From UBA7672 sp041166025 (GTDB taxonomy: Bacteria; Pseudomonadota; Alphaproteobacteria; Caulobacterales; Hyphomonadaceae), in assembly GCA_041166025.1 (NCBI GenBank), contig JBEAMJ010000015.1, positions 38,335-102,334 of the forward strand: 64,000 bases of DNA, read 5' to 3'. How positions within the stretch are numbered: the first letter of the stretch is position 1; every line of letters starts with the position of its first letter. The notes beneath the pieces are model-generated. The model ran no database searches. It was not told the DNA's origin and saw nothing but the letters and a program-made list of their open reading frames with translations. Shown piece after piece: positions 8,338 through 14,985 of this stretch. Both the position numbers and the translations under genes were made by a program.

Positions 8338-9137
8338 GTCTTCTGTCTGCGCGTGGCGTCACGCTCCGTTACCAGAAGGGCAAGGGTGGCCGGCCTGCGC
8401 TCCTGGACGTGAACATCGAGATTTTTCCAGGCGAGTGCCTCGGGATCATCGGCGAGTCAGGAAGCGGCAAGTCCTCGCTTGCGCGCGTTCTGACCGGCCT
8501 CCAGCGGCCCGACGCGGGCGAGATAAGCTTCGATGGCGAACCGATCTTCGCCGGTCCCCGGTTCAACCGACGCTCAGCGCACATTGCAAGGTCGGTGCAG
8601 TTCGTCGGGCAGGATTCCTCTGGCGCACTCAATCCGAGAATGCGCAACTGGGAGTCGGCGACGGAAGCTGTCCGACTTCTTGATGGAGCTGCAGATCCAG
8701 ATGTTCGCCGCGCACAGGCAAGAGCGCTGTTCGCGCGCGTTGGTCTGAACGAGGAACTCCTGGAGCGGCTTCCTCACGCCCTTTCGGGCGGTCAGCGGCA
8801 GCGCCTCGCCCTTTGCCGGGCCCTGGCGGTATCGCCGCAGCTCATCATCCTCGATGAACCGACTTCGGCGCTCGACCTGTCGGTTCAGGCTGGAATTCTC
8901 GATGAGTTGCTGGCGCTCAACCTCTCCGGCGTTGCACTCGCGGTCATCTCGCACGATCTGGGGGTCATCCGCCATCTCTCGACCCGCATCGTTGTCATGC
9001 AGAATGGCGTGATTGTGGAAGAGGGCCCCACGGAGGGGATAGTCGCCTCGCCCAAACACCCCTACACCCGCGAGCTTATCGAAGCTGGCCTCGCCGGCGC
9101 GCCGGCTTCACGCGAGGCGACAGGAGCAGGATCATGA
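8334..9137 (+). CDS. dppF: Oligopeptide ABC transporter ATP-binding protein, DppF-like
   Basis: 267-residue partner ATPase. Walker A GESGSGKS at 40-47, Q-loop in VGQDSSGALNPRM, signature LSGGQRQR, Walker B LIILDEPTSALD and switch His in ISHDLGV are canonical. The PKHPYTRELI segment near the C-terminus is typical of Dpp/Opp ATPases. Start ATG 8334 overlaps the dppD stop and its stop overlaps the start of the regulator gene (both ATGA), so import and regulation are translationally linked. Confidence 0.89.
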   Translation: MSLLSARGVTLRYQKGKGGRPALLDVNIEIFPGECLGIIGESGSGKSSLARVLTGLQRPDAGEISFDGEPIFAGPRFNRRSAHIARSVQFVGQDSSGALNPRMRNWESATEAVRLLDGAADPDVRRAQARALFARVGLNEELLERLPHALSGGQRQRLALCRALAVSPQLIILDEPTSALDLSVQAGILDELLALNLSGVALAVISHDLGVIRHLSTRIVVMQNGVIVEEGPTEGIVASPKHPYTRELIEAGLAGAPASREATGAGS

Positions 9138-9763
9138 GCGCCCGGAAGATGGCAACTCAACGGCGCAAGGCGCCCGCAGAGACGGCTGCGCGATCCGGCG
9201 CAAGCACGCTGGGAACCGGGATACGCCGCCTGCGTACAACCGCGGGATGGAGCCTCAGCGAACTTGGCAAGCGGTCAGGAATTGCGGTCTCGACGCTCTC
9301 GAAGGTCGAGAACGGCCTCCTGACCCTCAACTATGACCGGCTTCAGCAGATCGCTTCGGCGCTGGATCTCTCCCTGTCCGAGTTCCTCTCCGCAATAAAT
9401 GCGCCCCAGCCTCGCTCGGCCCCAACCGCTCGCCTCAGCTGGGCTCGGCGCGGATCGGGCGCTGAAGTCTCAACGCCGAACTACGACTACAACTATCTCT
9501 GCGACAACCTCAGGCTGAAGGCCATGGTGCCGATCCTGTCGCGGTGCAAGGCCAGAACGATGGGCGAGTTTGGTCCGCTCCTGCGGCACGAGGGCGAAGA
9601 GTTCATTTTTGTGGTGCGCGGGCAGGTGGCTGTTCACACGGAGATCTATGGCGCCGAAGTTCTGAATACCGGCGAAGGCGTCTATCTCGATAGCCGCATG
9701 GGGCACGCCTATCTGCAGGCAGGTGAGGAAGAGGCCTGGATCCTCTCCGTCAACAGCGTCTGA
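9134..9763 (+). CDS. XRE-family regulator with C-terminal cupin sensor
   Basis: 209-residue transcription factor. Residues ~29-84 form a helix-turn-helix of the XRE/lambda-Cro type (GIRRLRTTAGWSLSELGKRS ... STLSKVENG), followed by a linker and a cupin barrel at ~130-205 (LRHEGEEFIFVVRGQVAVH ... GEGVYLDSRMGHAYL). Proteins with this layout (PuuR/SutR-like) bind a small metabolite in the cupin and usually repress catabolic operons. It is the last gene of the deacylase-dpp operon, overlapping dppF by 4 bp, hence probably autoregulated. The three TTTC-N6-GAAA palindromes nearby are its most likely sites; this is inference from location and symmetry. Confidence 0.88.
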   Translation: MSARKMATQRRKAPAETAARSGASTLGTGIRRLRTTAGWSLSELGKRSGIAVSTLSKVENGLLTLNYDRLQQIASALDLSLSEFLSAINAPQPRSAPTARLSWARRGSGAEVSTPNYDYNYLCDNLRLKAMVPILSRCKARTMGEFGPLLRHEGEEFIFVVRGQVAVHTEIYGAEVLNTGEGVYLDSRMGHAYLQAGEEEAWILSVNSV

Positions 9764-9777
9764 TAACTGCGCCTCGC

Positions 9778-11619
9778 CTAAAGACGCGGCAATTCCAGTA
9801 CGCGCCAACCGAGCAGGATCACGCATGCTGCGAGGAGGGCGAGCGCCACGCTGAAGGCGTGCGCCAGTCCCACCCTGAGGCGCAGGGTCCTGCTCGGCAT
9901 GACCTTGAGCCCGCGCATCAATGACCAGGCAAGAAGCGCGCAACAGAGCCCCATTCCAAGGCTTGCGCTTGCGAGCAGGATGAAGCGGAGCCTTGAGCCG
10001 GCCTGCATCTCCTCGATGAAGGCGCCAAGGCCTCCCGTGAGTGACAGCGTCCCGAGTGCGGCTGCTGCGCAGGCAGCCCCGGCGATAGCTGCGAGCCGGC
10101 CGCGACGGAGGGGCCAGAAGACCGCCAGCACGCCTGTGAGCGAAAACCAGGTCGCGATGTTGAACGCGGTGTTCTGAACGCCCGGATCGTCCCAGCCAGA
10201 GACGCGTCTTGAATAACTTGTTCTCTGGAGGAGCCGTCCGTCGTCAAACGCGATTGTTTCGCCGAGCCGACCAGGCGGGGCATCAAGGCGGAAGATATTG
10301 TCTCCGATCGGCCGGAACGGTCCGCGGGCGCCGATCCAGATGGCCTGATCCGCAACCGTGACGGTCCGCACACCCTCCAGCCCGAACAGCAGCTCCGCGG
10401 TGACGTGTGGACGGCGCTCGTCCCAGTAGCGGCCTGCCAGTCCCTCAAGACCTGAGGCAGGCGTCCACATGGTCGGCGGGACCGGACCTGCTGCTGCTGC
10501 AAGGAAGCTGTCGTGAATCTCGCCATAGTCGAAAGCTGGCGCGCCGCCGGCCCATGCGACAAACATCCCGGTATCGCGTTCGGGGATCAGGATGATCCAT
10601 GCTCCGATGCCTTTGAGCCCGCCAGCGTGTTCGAGGACCGCCGTCTCGCCCCAGCTTGTCAGCATCCAGTAGATTCCAATGCCGTCGAGAGCAGGATGAT
10701 TGCGCGCAAGCGGGGAGGCGAGCATGGCAAGGTGCTCGGATGACAGCACATCGCTGCGATGGCCGAGCATGGCCAGAAGATAATGCCCCATATCCTCGCC
10801 TGTGGTTTCGACCGACCCTGTCGGGGCAAAGAATGGCGCATTGTGAACCGGCTTGACGCGTGTCGAGCCCTGATAGGCGTGGACGAGATCTGGCGAACCG
10901 GCCGCGGCATAGGAAAGTTCAGTCCTGGTCATTCCAAGCGGCTTGAACAAACGTTCCGCCATGAGCTCCCGGAGTGACTTTCCAGTGATGTCCTCGAGCG
11001 CAACGCCGACAATCGCCGGATCAATGTTGGCATAGACGCTCTTGTCTCCCGGATCCCGAACGAGAGCCGGCATCGCACGCGAGATGTAGGCCGGGTCAGC
11101 GGGGATCGCGACGCCATCATGGGCAAAGTATCCAAAGCCGCGCTCTTCGAACCCGGCGCTGTGACTTGCGAGTTGGGCCAGTGTGGGTTTGCGGCCGTTT
11201 CGCTCGGGCAGCTCTACGCGGCTGATGTAGGTCTGGGCTGGATCGCTCAGCGAGGCGATAAGGCCTTCCTCGGTCAGCTGGGCAAGCAGGGCGCCGGTGA
11301 ATGTCTTGCTGACCGAAGCGATCTGAAATCGATCGCGCCCGGGGTCCACGGGACGTCCGCCTGGTCCATCGGCGAGGCCATATCCTTCGGATAGAACGAC
11401 CTTGCCTCCCTGAACGATGGTCACGACGGCGGCCGACGCCCGCCCATCGGCAACGCCTTTCGCGATCAGGCCATCTGCCCAGGTCTTCGCCCAGCCGTCG
11501 GAGGAGGGTTGTGGGAGCGCAGAGGGGCTGAGGCTGAGTGCAACACAGATAGCGATCAGGCGCGCAAGGAGACGGCCCACGCGTCCCTCATGGCGCTGCG
11601 CTGCGTTGAGTCCGATCAC
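9778..11619 (-). CDS. Exported serine hydrolase (beta-lactamase fold) with C-terminal membrane domain
   Basis: 613-residue protein. An N-terminal signal (LLARLIAICVALSLSPSALPQ) leads into a beta-lactamase-fold domain with SxxK at Ser102-Lys105 (SVSK), YxN at Tyr196-Asn198 (YAN) and an HAGG third motif at 331-334. From about residue 490 to the end there are four or so hydrophobic helices, so the active domain probably faces the periplasm while anchored in the membrane. Family members cleave D-amino-acid peptides, beta-lactams or esters; HxGG favours peptidase or esterase. Starts with GTG, which overlaps the stop of the CocE-like gene by 4 bp (GTGA). It ends 14 bp from the convergent regulator gene. 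Confidence 0.87.
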   Translation of the reverse strand: MIGLNAAQRHEGRVGRLLARLIAICVALSLSPSALPQPSSDGWAKTWADGLIAKGVADGRASAAVVTIVQGGKVVLSEGYGLADGPGGRPVDPGRDRFQIASVSKTFTGALLAQLTEEGLIASLSDPAQTYISRVELPERNGRKPTLAQLASHSAGFEERGFGYFAHDGVAIPADPAYISRAMPALVRDPGDKSVYANIDPAIVGVALEDITGKSLRELMAERLFKPLGMTRTELSYAAAGSPDLVHAYQGSTRVKPVHNAPFFAPTGSVETTGEDMGHYLLAMLGHRSDVLSSEHLAMLASPLARNHPALDGIGIYWMLTSWGETAVLEHAGGLKGIGAWIILIPERDTGMFVAWAGGAPAFDYGEIHDSFLAAAAGPVPPTMWTPASGLEGLAGRYWDERRPHVTAELLFGLEGVRTVTVADQAIWIGARGPFRPIGDNIFRLDAPPGRLGETIAFDDGRLLQRTSYSRRVSGWDDPGVQNTAFNIATWFSLTGVLAVFWPLRRGRLAAIAGAACAAAALGTLSLTGGLGAFIEEMQAGSRLRFILLASASLGMGLCCALLAWSLMRGLKVMPSRTLRLRVGLAHAFSVALALLAACVILLGWRVLELPRL

Positions 11620-13466
11620 GGTGCGCGCTCCGCCTCGCCGTCCTGATCGATTGGCAGCCAGATGCGACTTCCTGATGCTCCGCCGACGCGTACCTCGATC
11701 CTTGCGCGCCGGGCGTTGTGGAGCGTTTCTTCTGCAATCGGCCCGCCGGTGTTGAAGTTTCGCGGATCGTGCGCCGAGCGGGGAGTATCGACGACGAGCC
11801 GGAGGCGTTCGCCTGCAGCGATCCTCCGGCTGATGAAGGGAAGCTGATCGAAGCTGTAGGGAAGAAATGTGCGCGGCGGGACCGCCCTGGACTCTCGCAG
11901 GCCTTCCCGATAGCGGGCGCGCATGCGATCGCGCCCCAGATAAACCGAGCTGCCATCCGGCTGAATTGCGTAGAGCCGGACCCGCAGATCGGCGTCGGGT
12001 GTATCAATCGCAACCGACAGATCGACCCGCGGCTGGCCGCTGAGGATGATCGGGGATTCGAACGCCTTGCTTTCAAACACAAGGCCATCCCCTTCGATCC
12101 GGGCGATGTCCGCCTGGTCGATGACCCACGGTCCGGAGAACCAGCCGCCAGGCCCGATCTTCGAAAAGTCCGCGGGATCGGAAATGAAGGCGAGGGAGGC
12201 GGCTTTGGCAGGCGCCGCCGGAGCGAGCCTGCCTGAGTCAGCAAGAGAGGTGGCGGGTCGGCCGGCAGGGTCGAGCCAGAGCGTGCGGCCGGAGACTGGA
12301 ACGTCTTCGAGCCGGTCTCGATACCGCCAGCCCTGCCCGCCAAGCGGGTAATAGGCAATGTTCCCCTTCAGGAAAGAAGGCTTGGGATCTCCTCTGAGTG
12401 TCCAGCCGAACCAGGCAAGATCGAGCGCGTGCATGTCGATGACGCCGGCAGGATCAATCTGCAGACCGCCCACTTGCGGCGTTGGAAAGCGTGTGCCGCC
12501 ATGGTCGAACGGTCCGATCACCACGAAATGGTTCCGCCTTGCTGCGTCCGGTGCGGCCCGCGCATGCCAGCGATAGTATTCGAGTGAGGACGATTGGGCG
12601 CTATCCCAGTAGCCGGTAATGGTGAGGATCGGGATATCGATTGCCGCCATCTCGGCGTCTGTCGGCCACATGCTCGTCCAGTAGGGATCGATGGTGGGAT
12701 GCCTGAGCCACTCCTGGAAAACCGGAGACGGAAAGCCGATCAGCCCGTCGAGGTCCTTGAGCGGGCGTCCGGTCCGGTACAGCTGCTCATAGGTTTGAGC
12801 CTGAAAGGCGAGGTCGCCAAAGAAACCCGTCTTCGCGCTGCGCCCTGAGACATACCCCGCCCACGTCGCCGCATAAGGCGACATCATGTTGCGGCTCATC
12901 GGGAAATCAAACCCGGGAAGCCCGGAAGCCGCCGGCTGGATCGCCTTGAGGTGCGGCGGCCGCTGAGAGGCTGCGGCCCACTGCAGGAAGCCGCCATAGG
13001 ACGATCCCCAGAGACCTACTGCTCCTGTCGAGAAGGGTTGGGCTGCAGCCCACTCGACTGCGTCGTACATGTCCGCGGCTTCATTGACCCACGGTGTGAA
13101 ATGACCGCCGGAATCGCCGCGCCCGCGAACATCGAGGAGTATGAAGACGAAGCCGCTGCGCGCAAACTGCATCGCCTTGTTGTGGCCGCTGGTGCGGCCA
13201 TAGGGCGTGGGGGCGATGACGACCGGCCATGTCTTGCCCGAAGCGTCTGGCAGGTAAACCGAGCCGATGAGGTCGACGCCATCGCGCATCCGGATCGGTG
13301 TGTTGTCCAGGAGGCGGGGTCCTTGCGCGAAGGCATGGGGCGCGCATCCGAGCGCCGCGAGCAACAGGACCATCCATAGACGCAAGGCCGCAAAGACCCT
13401 GATCGGGTCCTCTTGCATCCCCTCCGCCGTAAGGGGTCGGAAAGAGGCTCGCCCTTGCAGAGGCAT
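11616..13466 (-). CDS. Secreted CocE/NonD-family hydrolase (X-Pro dipeptidase / amino-ester hydrolase type)
   Basis: About 616 residues with a signal peptide (LWMVLLLAALGCAPHAFAQ). The catalytic domain has MRDGVDLIGSVYLP, then DVRGRGDSGG and the nucleophile elbow GLWGSSYGG; later an Asp in TGYWD and a His in GPFDHGG complete the triad. The C-terminal half is the jelly-roll domain of the X-Pro dipeptidyl-peptidase family. Relatives include cocaine esterase, glutaryl-7-ACA acylases and alpha-amino-acid ester hydrolases that act on beta-lactams (family knowledge). Start is uncertain: ATG 13466 is used; ATG 13418, preceded very closely by GGAGGGG, would still keep the signal peptide. Operator 3 lies about 45 bp upstream. 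It overlaps the next hydrolase by 4 bp. Confidence 0.85.
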   Translation of the reverse strand: MPLQGRASFRPLTAEGMQEDPIRVFAALRLWMVLLLAALGCAPHAFAQGPRLLDNTPIRMRDGVDLIGSVYLPDASGKTWPVVIAPTPYGRTSGHNKAMQFARSGFVFILLDVRGRGDSGGHFTPWVNEAADMYDAVEWAAAQPFSTGAVGLWGSSYGGFLQWAAASQRPPHLKAIQPAASGLPGFDFPMSRNMMSPYAATWAGYVSGRSAKTGFFGDLAFQAQTYEQLYRTGRPLKDLDGLIGFPSPVFQEWLRHPTIDPYWTSMWPTDAEMAAIDIPILTITGYWDSAQSSSLEYYRWHARAAPDAARRNHFVVIGPFDHGGTRFPTPQVGGLQIDPAGVIDMHALDLAWFGWTLRGDPKPSFLKGNIAYYPLGGQGWRYRDRLEDVPVSGRTLWLDPAGRPATSLADSGRLAPAAPAKAASLAFISDPADFSKIGPGGWFSGPWVIDQADIARIEGDGLVFESKAFESPIILSGQPRVDLSVAIDTPDADLRVRLYAIQPDGSSVYLGRDRMRARYREGLRESRAVPPRTFLPYSFDQLPFISRRIAAGERLRLVVDTPRSAHDPRNFNTGGPIAEETLHNARRARIEVRVGGASGSRIWLPIDQDGEAERAP

Positions 13467-13508
13467 GTTCAAACCCGTTGCAGCCTAGCGTTTCTTCTCA
13501 GAACAACT

Positions 13509-13524
13509 GTTTCCGATTGGAAAC
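13509..13524. promoter_or_regulatory. Palindromic operator 3 (GTTTCC-GATT-GGAAAC)
   Basis: Identical 6-bp arms to operator 1 with only the spacer different, 42 bp before the CocE-like start at 13466. It links this two-gene unit to the divergent deacylase/transport operons 9.4 kb away. Confidence 0.68.
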
Positions 13525-13674
13525 CAATTATGGCGCGCACGCAACGGGGTCCGCCTTTGCCCGAGCGGTGGTCTGAGATCCTGGCAAAGTCGGATGTGAA
13601 AACCGGCGTGAAACTGTGCCACGTTTCGGGCAGCCTCTGCCAGGGGAATTCCGGCGCAAAAGTGGACCGGTCCG

Positions 13675-13875
13675 TCAGTTTTTCTTCGTGATCGTCGCGA
13701 GGGGGACGATCCTCAACTGAAGTTCGATCGCCGCGATAACGTCCTTGGTCAGAGGCAGGTTCCTGACTTCGGTCTTCCAGTGCTGATGAAAGAGCGCAAC
13801 GGCTTCTTCGGCTGTATCGAGCACCAGTTTTTCAGGCAGGCGCGCCTTGCTCGCCATGTGCGCAAGCTCGTCCAT
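13675..13875 (-). CDS. Small hypothetical protein (66 aa)
   Basis: ATG at 13875 is preceded by GAGGAA with a good 7-nt spacing, and codon usage resembles a real gene. The product is charged and helical-looking, with an acidic/hydrophobic middle (TAEEAVALFHQHWKTE) and a C-terminal basic end. I do not recognise a family. It stands alone; the bases just downstream (13560-13690) look like mobile-element debris, so it may be part of an accessory insertion. Confidence 0.5.
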   Translation of the reverse strand: MDELAHMASKARLPEKLVLDTAEEAVALFHQHWKTEVRNLPLTKDVIAAIELQLRIVPLATITKKN

Positions 13876-14310
13876 CGTGAATTCCTCAAAGCGCGCTGAG
13901 CGACTGACCTTGAGAGCCGAAGTTTGGTCCTTGATGTAGGGCGTTCTCGTCGGATGCGGGACCTGAAGAGGGGCTCAGCCGCGGCAACAAGCGCGCGAGA
14001 AGTTCCGACCCTTCAATCCCAAGGCGTGAGCGAAACGTGCAGGGCTTGAAGAGTCACACGTCAGCACAGCGTTTCCCGGAGACGCACGCTGCGATCTGCA
14101 ACACGCTTAACGATCAGCGGCATTTGCCACGCCACCGCGCCATGCGCATCCTGCGTGACCGCTAACCATCCATGTGGATGAGGGCCGCCGCGTGATGACC
14201 GGAGGCGCGCAGAAAGAGCGAAAAGCCTCGGTCAGCTTACCGCAAAACCCAGGCTGGAGGGCTGTCGTCTGGCGCCGGGCAGGGGAGCCCCCCCGCGCTT
14301 CCAGGGGAGG

Positions 14311-14332
14311 GCCGGCCCAAAGCCGGGCCGGC
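14311..14332. repeat. GC-rich hairpin, 8-bp perfect stem
   Basis: GCCGGCCC and GGGCCGGC flank a 6-nt loop. No U-tract follows, so it is not a typical terminator. It sits 17 bp upstream of the candidate ECF promoter. Confidence 0.45.
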
Positions 14333-14348
14333 GCGTGTCCGGGGGCGA

Positions 14349-14375
14349 GGAACTTGCATAACGATTTGACTGCGT
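14349..14375 (+). promoter_or_regulatory. Candidate ECF-type promoter of the sigma factor gene
   Basis: GGAACTT (14349-14355) followed after 17 bp by CGT (14373-14375) matches the general -35/-10 pattern of ECF-dependent promoters. It would give a leader of about 40 nt before ATG 14422. Autoregulation by the sigma factor encoded downstream is inferred. Confidence 0.35.
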
Positions 14376-14421
14376 GAAAATTGCGTAGGGGTGCTGGTGA
14401 CCGTGCTCCCGGGGAATGATC

Positions 14422-14985
14422 ATGGTCGGGGAGCCAAACACAGGCCAGCTTTTGGCCGAATGGCGTGGTGGAGCTGTTGACGCCCGCAACGCGCTGATCG
14501 CACGCCTGCACCCCGAACTCTCAACAATTGCCGCCGCCCGCCTTCGCGCCGAACGTGGCACATCGCTGTCGACGGGCGATCTCATTAATGAGTCCGTCAT
14601 GCGCATCGCCCAGGCAGACGGACTTTCTGTCGCTGATCGCACGCATATGCTCGCGCTTGCTTCACGCATCATGCGCAACATCCTGGTCGACCATGTCCGC
14701 TCCAAGATGGCGGGCAAGCGCAGGCGCCAGCGGGTCGAACTGACCACTCAGGTCGATGGCGATCAGAGGTTTGATCTCATCCGGCTCGATTCTGCGCTTG
14801 TCAGGCTGAAGGTGCTCGATGCCCAACTCGTGGAGCTGGTGGAGATGAGATATTTCGGGGGGATGACCGTCGAAGACGTCGCCCTGGCGACCGGACTTTC
14901 CGAGCCGACGGTCAAGCGCCGCTGGCAGGTTGCGCGGTCCTGGCTGCTGGATGCGCTCAGCAATCCTATCGACAACGCAGAATGA
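14422..14985 (+). CDS. ECF-family RNA polymerase sigma factor (Sigma70_ECF type)
   Basis: 187-residue sigma factor with region 2 (SLSTGDLINESVMRIAQ ... MLALASRIMRNILVDHVRSKMAGKRR) and region 4 (LVELVEMRYFGGMTVEDVALATGLSEPTVKRRWQVARSWL). This pattern belongs to the group (Pfam Sigma70_ECF) that is typically encoded next to Ser/Thr kinases instead of anti-sigma factors. The ATG at 14422 is chosen over ATG 14416 because the GGGGAA element is at a proper distance only from the former. Its stop overlaps the kinase start (ATGA), so the two are co-translated. The kinase probably controls its activity. Confidence 0.88.
   Translation: MVGEPNTGQLLAEWRGGAVDARNALIARLHPELSTIAAARLRAERGTSLSTGDLINESVMRIAQADGLSVADRTHMLALASRIMRNILVDHVRSKMAGKRRRQRVELTTQVDGDQRFDLIRLDSALVRLKVLDAQLVELVEMRYFGGMTVEDVALATGLSEPTVKRRWQVARSWLLDALSNPIDNAE

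Larger units (their letters stand above)
13876..14415. other. Intergenic region before the sigma factor gene
   Basis: No convincing gene. It contains a strong hairpin (14311-14332) and a candidate ECF-type promoter (14349-14375), both described separately. Confidence 0.5.

Noticed and set aside
13530..13691. Plus-strand ORF starting ATG next to operator 3
   Set aside because: No ribosome-binding site and low-complexity product; the bases look more like mobile-element debris, which I could not assign.
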